From: Gottfriedia sp002574545
GTDB taxonomy: Bacteria > Bacillota > Bacilli > Bacillales > Bacillaceae_G
Strand: one strand, 5' to 3'
NCBI GenBank assembly: GCA_052180195.1
Contig: CP197469.1
Length of the DNA stretch: 64,000 nt
Shown: piece by piece, positions 52,422-60,580 of the stretch
Layout of the letters: every line of letters starts with the position of its first letter
How positions within the stretch are numbered: position 1 is the stretch's first letter
The notes under the pieces: generated by a model
Database searches by the model: none
Told to the model about the DNA's origin: nothing
The model's input: only the letters and a program-made list of their open reading frames with translations
Made by a program: the position numbers and the translations under genes

Positions 52422-53537
52422 ATGAAAATTAAACAAATAATATTACGCCATATGAAGCTAGATTTATTGCATCCATTTACAACAAGCTTTGGTACTGAAT
52501 ATGACCGTGAATTTATCCTTTTAGAAGCAATAAGCGAAGACGGTATATCAGGCTGGGCTGAATCTGTTGCTATGCTTGATCCACTATATAATGAAGAAAC
52601 ATTAAAAACAAACTGGCATATTCTAGAAGATTATTTAATACCAATCATTTTAAATAATGATATTAACCATCCAGACGAAATTTCCGAAAAGTATTTCTCG
52701 CATATTCGAGGGAACTATATGGCTAAAGCTGCCATAGAAGGCGCAATTTGGGATCTTTATGCTAAACATGAAAATATCTCATTATCAACTGCTTTAGGTG
52801 GAACTAAAGAGGCTATTGAAGTAGGAGTAAGCATTGGGATTCAAGATTCAATCGATTCAACAATTAACATCATCGAAAACCGACTTGCAGAAGGCTATAA
52901 GAGATTTAAATTAAAAATTAAACCAGGCTGGGATATTGAACTGATCGATAAAGTACGAAAAGTTTATCCAACAATTCCTTTAATGGCGGATGCTAACTCA
53001 GCATACACATTATCTGATATGGATCAATTAATTGCTTTAGATGATTATAATTTAATGATGATCGAACAACCACTTGCATACAACGATATCATCGATCATG
53101 CAGACCTACAAGAAAGAATGAAAACGCCAATCTGCTTAGACGAGAGTATTCACTCACTTGAAGATGCTAGAAAAGCAATAAAACTAGGAAGCTGTAAAAT
53201 TATTAATATTAAAATTGGTCGAGTTGGCGGACTAACTCAATCAAGAAAAATACATGATCTTTGCCAGGAAAATGGAATTCCATTATGGTGTGGTGGCATG
53301 CTAGAATCTGGAATCGGAAGAGCCCATAATATTGCAATTACATCATTACCTAACTTCATTCTACCTGGAGACACAGCAGCATCCGCCTTATACTGGGCAG
53401 AAGATATAATCGAACCAGAAGTAACCGTAGAAAATGGAATGATCACCGTACCAACTAAACCAGGCATCGGGTACGACCCACACATGCAAAACATCGAAAA
53501 ATATACACTCAGTACGAAAGTTTACAAAAAAAATTAA
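52422..53537 (+). CDS. N-succinylamino acid racemase / o-succinylbenzoate synthase family (enolase superfamily)
   Basis: A 371-aa enolase-superfamily enzyme. The KxK catalytic pair is in RFKLKIKPGWDI, metal ligands are in MADANSAY, IEQPL and LDESIHS, and the second lysine is in NIKIGRVGG. GGMLESGIGRAHN is typical of the MenC/NSAR group. I chose ATG 52422 (AAAGGAG nine bases before). The context of an M20 hydrolase and a GNAT enzyme, with no menaquinone genes, favours the racemase role: interconversion of N-succinyl-D and L amino acids. Confidence 0.9.
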   Translation: MKIKQIILRHMKLDLLHPFTTSFGTEYDREFILLEAISEDGISGWAESVAMLDPLYNEETLKTNWHILEDYLIPIILNNDINHPDEISEKYFSHIRGNYMAKAAIEGAIWDLYAKHENISLSTALGGTKEAIEVGVSIGIQDSIDSTINIIENRLAEGYKRFKLKIKPGWDIELIDKVRKVYPTIPLMADANSAYTLSDMDQLIALDDYNLMMIEQPLAYNDIIDHADLQERMKTPICLDESIHSLEDARKAIKLGSCKIINIKIGRVGGLTQSRKIHDLCQENGIPLWCGGMLESGIGRAHNIAITSLPNFILPGDTAASALYWAEDIIEPEVTVENGMITVPTKPGIGYDPHMQNIEKYTLSTKVYKKN

Positions 53538-53554
53538 ATACAGCGGCAAGAAAG

Positions 53555-53588
53555 GACACAAATCTAAGTTTATGGTTTGTGTTTTTTT
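53555..53588 (+). terminator. Terminator of the racemase operon
   Basis: ACACAAA and TTTGTGT pair around a 13-base loop, followed by a T-run. Confidence 0.7.
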
Positions 53589-53693
53589 GTGATGATTCAT
53601 GAGAAAGAATGGTACGACAAAATGCTAATATAGTTCCTCATACCGCCAAGTCTTATTTGCAGTAATGATATTTTTAGAACCGAAAAAAATTTA

Positions 53694-53730
53694 TAAAAAA
53701 AACCAAACCAAGTCCAGTACATGGTTTGGG
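53694..53730 (-). terminator. Terminator of the MoxR-DUF58-DUF4129 operon
   Basis: On the minus strand CCAAACCA and TGGTTTGG pair around an 11-base loop and are followed by a T-run (A-run at 53694-53701 on plus). Confidence 0.85.
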
Positions 53731-53746
53731 TCCATTCTTCTTAAAC

Positions 53747-54928
53747 TTATTCCTTATCCTTACTCTTAATCCTTTCCATTATTTTCTTGACTTGTACTTC
53801 ATATTTCTCAATATCTTTGATTTCACCTTTCCCATAGCGAACTGAGTTATATGCGTCGATTAGTTCGTCTTCATTTTGTATTTGTATTCGCTCCAACCAT
53901 TCTTTTAATGTTTCGTTTTTGTGTCGACCCAGTTTGTTTTTAGATGCATATTTTTGTAGTTGGAAGATTAGCTTTCTGATTTGCTCTGATGGGGCGGAGT
54001 GTTTGAAAAAGGCTCTTTTTTTTCTATGATGTTCTGGTATTGCATTATATTCGATGCTGATTTCCTGCTGGACAGTATGTTTTTCGTTACGTATATAAGT
54101 AAGTTTTCTGATGACTAGCCAAATTACGATTAAAACGATTATCAGTATTAATAGCCAAACCCAAGTCGGAATGGATTCTAGTATGTAATGGTGATTTCGT
54201 GTATTTTGTGGGATTTTATCTTCAGCGCTTGAATTTTGACCTAGCTTAATTTTTTTCTCTTTAATATTAATGTGATCTACATAGTTAAAGAGAGGAGTTC
54301 CTAAAAAACCAACCGCTCTAAATAAACCGTCTAATAATTTAAAAATGCCCCACTTTAAAATAGGTAATATGAACGATATGATTCCGGTAATCAGCACAGC
54401 TATACTGATTGATCCTATAATTCCTCGATAGTTTTTAATGGTTTGTGTAGTGGTAGCTTGCTGAAAGTATCTACCTAAACTAAATAGAATTGTGAATATG
54501 ATTAGAATCCATAATATCAAGTTCATATGAGAATAATGTGAAGTCCAGCCAAAAAAGAGGACTACCAAACTCGACAAATAAAAAATGATTTGTAATTTAT
54601 TTCGTTCTTCCATCCATAGCGAAGTGTCTTCAAGAAAAGCCTCAAGTCGAAAAAAGATAAAGCTAGCACATAAAATAGATGTAACTGAATTTAACCCAAG
54701 AGTATAACCAAGTCCTCCAGAAATAATGGCTGCTAGAAATAGAATAACCCGTGATACTTGTGACTTTCGTAATGAGTAAAGTAAAAATAGATTTCCAAGG
54801 ATAAAAATACAAATGATTGCCAAAGTAGGTGGCAGTTGATTTTTGGATTCATATATAAATAAAACGATTAAATAGAGTAATAGATATTCTAATGAAAAAA
54901 AGTATATAGAAAGTAGACGTAAAATCAT
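53747..54928 (-). CDS. DUF4129-type multi-pass membrane protein
   Basis: A 393-aa membrane protein with about eight helices in the first 220 residues, one more near 255-275, and a soluble C-terminal region. That C-terminal part (RKLIFQLQKYASKNKLGRHK, ETLKEWLERI, IDAYNSVRYGKGEI) matches the DUF4129 domain seen at the ends of bacterial transglutaminase-like proteins. B. subtilis YebA carries such a domain behind a transglutaminase core, but no transglutaminase triad is visible here. It is the third gene of a MoxR-DUF58 operon, following DUF58 by 17 bases. Confidence 0.78.
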   Translation of the reverse strand: MILRLLSIYFFSLEYLLLYLIVLFIYESKNQLPPTLAIICIFILGNLFLLYSLRKSQVSRVILFLAAIISGGLGYTLGLNSVTSILCASFIFFRLEAFLEDTSLWMEERNKLQIIFYLSSLVVLFFGWTSHYSHMNLILWILIIFTILFSLGRYFQQATTTQTIKNYRGIIGSISIAVLITGIISFILPILKWGIFKLLDGLFRAVGFLGTPLFNYVDHINIKEKKIKLGQNSSAEDKIPQNTRNHHYILESIPTWVWLLILIIVLIVIWLVIRKLTYIRNEKHTVQQEISIEYNAIPEHHRKKRAFFKHSAPSEQIRKLIFQLQKYASKNKLGRHKNETLKEWLERIQIQNEDELIDAYNSVRYGKGEIKDIEKYEVQVKKIMERIKSKDKE

Positions 54929-54945
54929 TTCATGATCCTTTCGAC

Positions 54946-56145
54946 TTAATGTTGTCCATATGGAACAAGTGTTGGATTTTCTAAATCATCTTGTAGATAA
55001 TAGATGCTTTGGCCTCGTCTTCTCATTTGAGCAAAATACCGATCTCCATGTTTACCGAACGGACCACATAAAATAACAACAGGAGATTTTCGTTGTTGCT
55101 TTTCTACGTAATATAGTAATCTATCGACCGGCTGGGTCATTCTTGCGCCATTTATTCGAGCAAGTATATCAAATGTTTTACCTAGTTGAGATTTACCTCC
55201 ACCGATCGGTAAATGATAAACTGGAACGCCACTTTCCATGTTTAAATTTAGAAATATTTCATAGTTAATATTTTTTATTGTAGCGTATTGAACTAGATAG
55301 GCAATATTACTTGCAATTGATTCAATGTTTTCAATTATACTTAATCTAAAGTGATCATGATGAGTATCTCGTAAATTTATAATAAATGTAATAGAATAAT
55401 CAGCGGTTCTTTCATAAATTTTCGTTTGAAGTACTTGGGTCTTAGCACTAGCTTTCCAGTGGATTTGATGAAATGAGTCCGAATAGACATAGTCTCTTGT
55501 TCCAATCGGAGCCAGGAAATCTTCAAACAGACTAGTATTTGTTACAAAACTACCATATGAGTTAGTTGAAATGATTTGCTCAATTTGAGGTACAGGAATT
55601 AAAGTAGGATAAATAATAATTTCTTTATGTAAAAATGGTTTATAGGTCAAATATAGGTAGCCTAAACTGAAAAAGTTTGAAATTTTTAATTCTACTTGTT
55701 TAATTCTAGTAACACCTCGTTTAGTAGCTGAAAGTGGAAATGAAATCTGAATCGATTCGTTACCTTTTAGTTGAATTGGGATAATTAGTTCTAAATTTGA
55801 ATCGCTACTAACAGTCTTACAATTTATACTATCTACGATTGGTTCTAATTTAATTCGAACTGTTGCGTTAATAATTGGTAACCAATGATTCTGGATGATC
55901 TTTATCGGAAAATTAAACTGTTCTCCGACGGAAACTCGAATGGGCTCCTTGTCGTTTTCGATGATCAGGTGATCAGCAACATGCTTTAAATAGTATCGAC
56001 TCATTAAACTAATGATGATTAAAAATCCTCCTAAAAACATTAATAAATAGGAAGATTGATAGAAATTAATAAGTAGAAATATGCCTCCAAAAATAATTAG
56101 GATATCAAGTGAATTTTTACCATGTAACTCTTTATTCCAATACAT
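54946..56145 (-). CDS. DUF58 domain protein (YeaD-like)
   Basis: A 399-aa protein with two N-terminal membrane helices (residues about 12-48) and a beta-rich middle. The DUF58 signature is IGTRDYVYSDSFHQIHWKAS, then AKTQVLQTKIYE. DUF58 proteins have a von Willebrand A-like fold and act with MoxR ATPases. The gene directly abuts the MoxR gene (stop and start adjacent), which fits that partnership. Function in bacilli is not established. Confidence 0.88.
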   Translation of the reverse strand: MYWNKELHGKNSLDILIIFGGIFLLINFYQSSYLLMFLGGFLIIISLMSRYYLKHVADHLIIENDKEPIRVSVGEQFNFPIKIIQNHWLPIINATVRIKLEPIVDSINCKTVSSDSNLELIIPIQLKGNESIQISFPLSATKRGVTRIKQVELKISNFFSLGYLYLTYKPFLHKEIIIYPTLIPVPQIEQIISTNSYGSFVTNTSLFEDFLAPIGTRDYVYSDSFHQIHWKASAKTQVLQTKIYERTADYSITFIINLRDTHHDHFRLSIIENIESIASNIAYLVQYATIKNINYEIFLNLNMESGVPVYHLPIGGGKSQLGKTFDILARINGARMTQPVDRLLYYVEKQQRKSPVVILCGPFGKHGDRYFAQMRRRGQSIYYLQDDLENPTLVPYGQH

Positions 56146-57096
56146 TTATTGACCAGCTCCAGCTTCTAATGGAACTTCAACTTGATTTAAAACTGATTCA
56201 ATAACTTGTATTGCATTTTTCTTTAAAGATGCCTCAAGGGTCAAGACTAATCTGTGTGAAAGAAGATAAATCGCAACATCTTTTACATCTTGTGGGGTGA
56301 CAAATGATCTATTGTTTATATATGCTTTACCTTGTGAAGCTCTCATTAGTGCCAATGTGCCACGTGGACTAATGCCAAGTTGTATATCTTCATGATTTCT
56401 CGTAGAATGAATAATATTTAAAATATAATCCTCTACTTCTTCGGAAATTGTAACTGTTTTCACCTGTTCTTTCATTTCATTAATTTCTTCTAAAGTTAGT
56501 ACATTTTTTAAATTAGAAAATGGAGTATTTGAACGATAAGACTTCATAATGCTTTTTTCTTCTTCAAATGTAGGGTATTCCAAACTAATTTGCATAAAAA
56601 ATCGATCCATCTGTGCTTCAGGTAGTGGAAACGTACCTTGTTGTGATTCAATAGGATTTTGGGTTGCTATAACGATAAACGGATTTGGTAGAGGAATTGT
56701 TTCTCCATCGATTGTTACTTGGCGCTCTTCCATTACTTCTAATAAACTAGCTTGGCTTCTCGGTGTAGCACGATTGATCTCATCTGCTAATAAAATATTC
56801 GTCATAACAGGGCCAATACGAAGTTGAAAGTCTTGCTCTTTTGGATGAAAAAATTGTATACCAGTTACATCACTAGGTAATAAATCCGGGGTAAATTGAA
56901 TTCTTTTGAATGAACCGTTAATCGTTTTGGCAAAGCTTTTAGCTAATTGTGTCTTTCCAGTACCAGGCACACTTTCTAGTAAAATATGCCCATTATTAAT
57001 AAGAGCGATGAAAATCATTTCAATGACATCTTCTTTACCTATTATCACTTGACTAATCTCTTTCTTTAATTTTAATAGCTTTTCTGATCTATTCAT
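56146..57096 (-). CDS. MoxR-family AAA+ ATPase (YeaC-like)
   Basis: A 316-aa AAA+ ATPase. Walker A is SVPGTGKT (residues 42-49), Walker B is ILLADEINRATPRSQASLLE and sensor 1 is IATQNPIESQGTFP-like VIATQNPIESQQGTFPLPEA. ISPRGTLALMRASQ forms the sensor 2 region. The start was moved to ATG 57096, six bases after AAGGAG; the open frame begins seven codons earlier. First gene of the operon with DUF58 and DUF4129 proteins, probably a chaperone-like ATPase acting on a membrane or envelope complex. The gap 57097-57454 shows a TATAAT near 57335 without a good -35 and nothing else I can support. Confidence 0.92.
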   Translation of the reverse strand: MNRSEKLLKLKKEISQVIIGKEDVIEMIFIALINNGHILLESVPGTGKTQLAKSFAKTINGSFKRIQFTPDLLPSDVTGIQFFHPKEQDFQLRIGPVMTNILLADEINRATPRSQASLLEVMEERQVTIDGETIPLPNPFIVIATQNPIESQQGTFPLPEAQMDRFFMQISLEYPTFEEEKSIMKSYRSNTPFSNLKNVLTLEEINEMKEQVKTVTISEEVEDYILNIIHSTRNHEDIQLGISPRGTLALMRASQGKAYINNRSFVTPQDVKDVAIYLLSHRLVLTLEASLKKNAIQVIESVLNQVEVPLEAGAGQ

Positions 57097-57454
57097 TGCT
57101 TTCTCCTTATCTTTCAACGTTTTAAATTGTTCATCATGCTATTATTTTAATCGTTCAACATTAATAAAGTCCAATAATTCTCAATTTTTAAAATCTATTA
57201 AAGTGAATGAATAATATTAGTTGATATGTTTAAATAAAAACTGTAAAATATAATGTTTGTTTGTTAAAAAATGGAAGTAACTTAAAAGAAAGAAAATAGG
57301 AATCTCTAATGGTAGACTAAAGTTTTTTAAAGGTTATAATGAGTATTAAATGTTGAGAAGGTAAAAATATGATTTATATAAGGGTTCCGGATTGTTTTGA
57401 TCTCTTCTTATACCATGCATTCCATTGAACCTCGCTTTAACAGGAGAGAAAAAG

Positions 57455-58627
57455 ATGAAAAAAATAATGATCGTATTAGTAACCTGCTGTTTTGCTTTAC
57501 TTAGCGGGTGTACAAAAAATAATCAAGAAGAACACAAAGTAAACGAAAATAAACAAAATACAAAGCAGGTTAAAGAGCAAGAAGAACCTATCAAAAAAAT
57601 AAATCAGGAAGTAACGAAGGTGACTGTAGGTGCTGTGGGTGACTTATTAATACATAATGAAGTTTATGAAGATGCTATGCTACCAAATGGTGAATATAAC
57701 TTTAATAAGATGTTTGATGAAGTTAGAAAAACGATGGAAACACCAGATATTTTAGTAGCGAATCAAGAAACGATGATAGGTGGAAAGCACCTTGGATTAT
57801 CAACGTATCCTTCATTTAATAGTCCGTATGAAATTGGAGATGCACTAAAAAGTGCTGGGGTTGATTTTGTAACACTGGCCAATAATCATTCGCTTGATCG
57901 AGGTGAAAAGATTATCCGAAGTGCACTTTCCCATTGGGACGCTATTCATATGCCGTATACAGGTGCTTTTAAATCACAAGCAGATCGTGACCAAATTAGG
58001 GTATTAAATAAAAATAATATTCGATTTTCATTTCTTGCATACACATTTGGTACAAATGGGATTCCCGTTCCTAAAGGAAAAGGTTATTTAGTAAATTTGA
58101 TCGACCTTGGCAAAATACGTAGTGATGTTGAAAGGGCAAAGAAAATATCAGATATAGTAGTGGTTGCCATGCATTGGGGGATTGAATATGAAAGAATGCC
58201 GAACAATAGCCAAAAGAATCTCGCAAAACAATTGGCTGATATGGGAGTGCAAATTATTATTGGAAATCATCCGCATGTGCTGCAACCGCCAGCATGGATT
58301 ACTGGAAAAACGGGGAATAAATCAATCGTTTTTTACTCATTAGGAAATTACCTATCAGCTCAAGATGAAATCTATGAGTTAATTGGTGGCATGGGTACGA
58401 TTGATGTAGTTAAAACTCAAACTGATCAAAATGTGAGAATTGAATTAGTAAATCCAAGCTTTTTTCCTACTTATAATTACTATCGTGATAATCGTAATTT
58501 TAAAATTATGTCTTTAGAAAATATAAATGATGTTCATCTAAAAAATGGCAAAATGAGATACAATGAAATAATGAATCATATGCGAACAAATATTAAGGAT
58601 TTAAAAAGTATTTCTGAGGTGCAATAG
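57455..58627 (+). CDS. CapA-family lipoprotein (poly-gamma-glutamate synthesis/metallophosphatase fold)
   Basis: A 390-aa exported lipoprotein. The signal peptide ends FALLSGCT with the lipid Cys at 19, followed by a Lys/Glu/Gln-rich linker (residues 20-55). The CapA-type calcineurin-like core starts VTVGAVGDLLIHNEVY and has VDFVTLANNHSLDRGEK, VVAMHWGIEYERMPN and IIGNHPHVLQPPAWI. These hold the metal-binding Asp, Asn and His residues of the fold. ATG 57455 was chosen, with AGGAG nine bases upstream. No capB or capC is near, so a polyglutamate synthesis role is doubtful; a phosphoesterase acting at the surface is possible. Confidence 0.87.
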   Translation: MKKIMIVLVTCCFALLSGCTKNNQEEHKVNENKQNTKQVKEQEEPIKKINQEVTKVTVGAVGDLLIHNEVYEDAMLPNGEYNFNKMFDEVRKTMETPDILVANQETMIGGKHLGLSTYPSFNSPYEIGDALKSAGVDFVTLANNHSLDRGEKIIRSALSHWDAIHMPYTGAFKSQADRDQIRVLNKNNIRFSFLAYTFGTNGIPVPKGKGYLVNLIDLGKIRSDVERAKKISDIVVVAMHWGIEYERMPNNSQKNLAKQLADMGVQIIIGNHPHVLQPPAWITGKTGNKSIVFYSLGNYLSAQDEIYELIGGMGTIDVVKTQTDQNVRIELVNPSFFPTYNYYRDNRNFKIMSLENINDVHLKNGKMRYNEIMNHMRTNIKDLKSISEVQ

Positions 58628-58657
58628 GATTTAATAGGTTGGCTAAATACTGAACAT

Positions 58658-58712
58658 TGAAAGCTTGTTTTTTACAAGCTTTCAGGCTGTCGACAAAGTC
58701 GACAGCTATTTT
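58658..58712 (+). terminator. Double hairpin terminator after the CapA-like gene
   Basis: The first stem TGAAAGCTTG/CAAGCTTTCA (58658-58684) is followed immediately by a second perfect stem, GCTGTCGAC/GTCGACAGC with a three-base loop (58686-58706), and a T-run. Confidence 0.85.
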
Positions 58713-58786
58713 TTATGCGAAGACTAGTATCAAGATATAGTGCCTTTTCTTTAAATCTCCAACTAAATGTGCTAATAAAAAGTATA

Positions 58787-58868
58787 AAAAACCCCTTTTT
58801 CAACAAATTTAATTTTGAAAAAGGGGTTTGTCTACACTCTGAAAGCTTGTTTTTTTACAAGCTTTTTT
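58787..58868. repeat. Further hairpins including a second copy of the GAAAGCTTG hairpin
   Basis: AACCCCTTTTT and AAAAAGGGGTT pair around a loop of about 17 bases (58787-58829). GAAAGCTTGT (58841) then repeats the first hairpin of the preceding terminator, again with T-run loop and CAAGCTTTTTT. The whole 58628-59040 gap contains hairpins but no gene. Confidence 0.6.
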
Positions 58869-59044
58869 GCTGTTTATAAATTAAATAGTAGTAAATCTCA
58901 CAAACTATTTCTAACTGTATTAATGTTTATTTTCACTACATATGGAAAAAAAGTAATATTCTAGTGGGAAGTTAACTATTCTTCTTTTGTTTGTGTAAGA
59001 AAAAATGATTATAAAAATTTTTTTTATAAAAAACTTATTTTTTT

Positions 59045-59071
59045 TGCAGGGTTTATAAATTTGTCTTCGTC
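59045..59071 (+). promoter_or_regulatory. Candidate ECF-type promoter (autoregulation)
   Basis: TGCAGG (59045) and CGTC (59068) are separated by 17 bases. This resembles ECF promoters with an AAC-type -35 and CGTC -10, though the -35 is imperfect. It lies about 35 bases before the sigma factor gene, where autoregulatory promoters usually sit. Confidence 0.45.
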
Positions 59072-59103
59072 TAAAGTTATGGAAGAGGAAAAGAGGTGAT
59101 GCA

Positions 59104-59652
59104 ATGGAGTCGGATGAACAAATAGTAAGGAATATAGTAAAGGGGAATCATCAACTATTTAAGGAATTAATAGTAAGATACCAATCAAAGGTATTTGCAG
59201 TAGCACTGAAAGTTTCAAATAATCAAAAGGATGCTGAAGATATTTCGCAAGAAGTCTTTCTCCAATTGTATCGTTCTCTCGAAAACTTTAACGGAGATTC
59301 TAGTTTGGCCACATGGATTTATCGAATTACAATGAATAAAGCAATTGATTTTAAAAGAAAACAAGTAAAACAGCAGGAAAATGAAACTAGTGAATTACTT
59401 TCTACTTTACCAGAAGAGAATATATTATCACCAGAGGAATCTTTAATGAAAACGATTGATAAAGAACTTATTCATTCATATTTAATTGAATTGCCACAGG
59501 CATATAGCGATGTATTGAAATTATATTATTTTGAAGAACTTACTTATGGGGAAATAGCTTTGAAGTTAAATGTGGCCGTTAAAACTGTAGAATCACGTTT
59601 ATATCGAGCTAAACGATTAATTAAAGACAAGCATAAAGGAGGGATCATTTGA
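59104..59652 (+). CDS. ECF-family RNA polymerase sigma factor
   Basis: A 182-aa sigma-70 factor with regions 2 and 4 only. Region 2 contains RYQSKVFAVALKVSNNQKDA, EDISQEVFLQLYRSLENF and the -10 reader LATWIYRITMNKAIDFKRK. Region 4 is LPQAYSDVLKLYYFEELTYG with EIALKLNVAVKTVESRLYRA. AAGAGGTGAT precedes the ATG. It overlaps the anti-sigma gene by four bases (TTGA), the usual arrangement for a partner pair. Sequence does not reveal the stimulus. Confidence 0.94.
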   Translation: MESDEQIVRNIVKGNHQLFKELIVRYQSKVFAVALKVSNNQKDAEDISQEVFLQLYRSLENFNGDSSLATWIYRITMNKAIDFKRKQVKQQENETSELLSTLPEENILSPEESLMKTIDKELIHSYLIELPQAYSDVLKLYYFEELTYGEIALKLNVAVKTVESRLYRAKRLIKDKHKGGII

Positions 59653-60110
59653 AACATTTAACTTCTGACCAACTATTATCGTATCAACAAAAGATGCTTT
59701 CAAATAAGGAATCTCTTTTGCTTGAACAGCACTTAAATGAATGTAGCTCATGTCAGGCGGAACTTGAACTTTTAAATGAATTAGACATGGAATGGATGAG
59801 TCCACCTGAGATCAATTTTTCAGATGAGCTAGTGAACGAAATAATGAAACAAACTGAATCTATACAGATTACGGAAAAAACGTACGAAAAGAAATCCAAA
59901 ACTAATTCAAAAAAGGTGCGCTTCATTCATTTAGTATTGGCTGCTGCAGCAACATTTTTATTCTTCCAATTTCAATTAACTGAGCGAATTACGAATTCGA
60001 ATCGACACGTTGTACAAACGATTGATCAGACGTCTTCTTTAATTGAAAAAAGTGAAGAAATTAAACTATCAATTCCAATTCCAAAAATTTTGAAAGGAAA
60101 TAAAAAATAA
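59649..60110 (+). CDS. Membrane-bound anti-sigma factor with ZAS zinc motif
   Basis: A 153-aa protein. The N-terminal cytosolic part has the HxxxCxxC motif HLNECSSC (H28, C32, C35), typical of zinc anti-sigma domains that hold the ECF factor. One transmembrane helix follows at about 92-110 (FIHLVLAAAATFLFFQF), then a short extracytosolic part. The start is TTG with AGGAGG four to five bases upstream and overlaps the sigma gene. It should sequester the sigma factor until a membrane signal arrives. Confidence 0.9.
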   Translation: MKHLTSDQLLSYQQKMLSNKESLLLEQHLNECSSCQAELELLNELDMEWMSPPEINFSDELVNEIMKQTESIQITEKTYEKKSKTNSKKVRFIHLVLAAAATFLFFQFQLTERITNSNRHVVQTIDQTSSLIEKSEEIKLSIPIPKILKGNKK

Positions 60111-60124
60111 TGGAGGTACAAACT

Positions 60125-60580
60125 TTGAAAAAACGTAAAAAATTAGTTTATTTATTATCAATCTTACCTGGTCTTGGCCATTTTTATTTAGGATTAATGA
60201 GTCGAGGATTGCAATTTATGCTGTTATTTTTCGGTACAGTATTTTTAACACATTTAATTTCAAGCTTTGGATTTTTTATACCAGTAATCGTATTTTATAG
60301 CTACTTTGATGCTCTTCAATATCATAGTAAATATCGTGAGGACATTGAATTGGTAGATGTACCAATCGTAAATCATCAATTTAAATTTAATAAGTTTTTA
60401 ATTGGTTGGGTTTTAATTGGTTTTGGTTGTTTATCTTTATTAGAGAACGCTTCTGATTATATTTCTAGATATTACAATATCTTTATTGACTATAATTTAG
60501 TACAAAATTTACTAATCAGTATTGTATTTGTCGGTCTTGGCATTAAATTATTAACAGGAAAGTCGAAGAAAGAAGTATGA
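60125..60580 (+). CDS. TM2-like small membrane protein of the ECF operon
   Basis: A 151-aa integral membrane protein with about five hydrophobic segments. It starts KKRKKLVYLLSILPGLGHFY, then LGLMSRGLQF, similar to the TM2-domain pattern 'L...lPGlGhfYlG...rG'. TTG 60125 was chosen because GGAGG lies eight bases before it; the ATG at 60110 is inside that site. The next gene overlaps its stop in ATGA. It is probably part of the membrane response controlled by the sigma factor. Function unknown. Confidence 0.78.
   Translation: MKKRKKLVYLLSILPGLGHFYLGLMSRGLQFMLLFFGTVFLTHLISSFGFFIPVIVFYSYFDALQYHSKYREDIELVDVPIVNHQFKFNKFLIGWVLIGFGCLSLLENASDYISRYYNIFIDYNLVQNLLISIVFVGLGIKLLTGKSKKEV

Noticed and set aside
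57330..57345. TATAAT sequence before the CapA-like gene
   Set aside because: No recognisable -35 at 16-18 bases; a chance -10 in AT-rich DNA is as likely.
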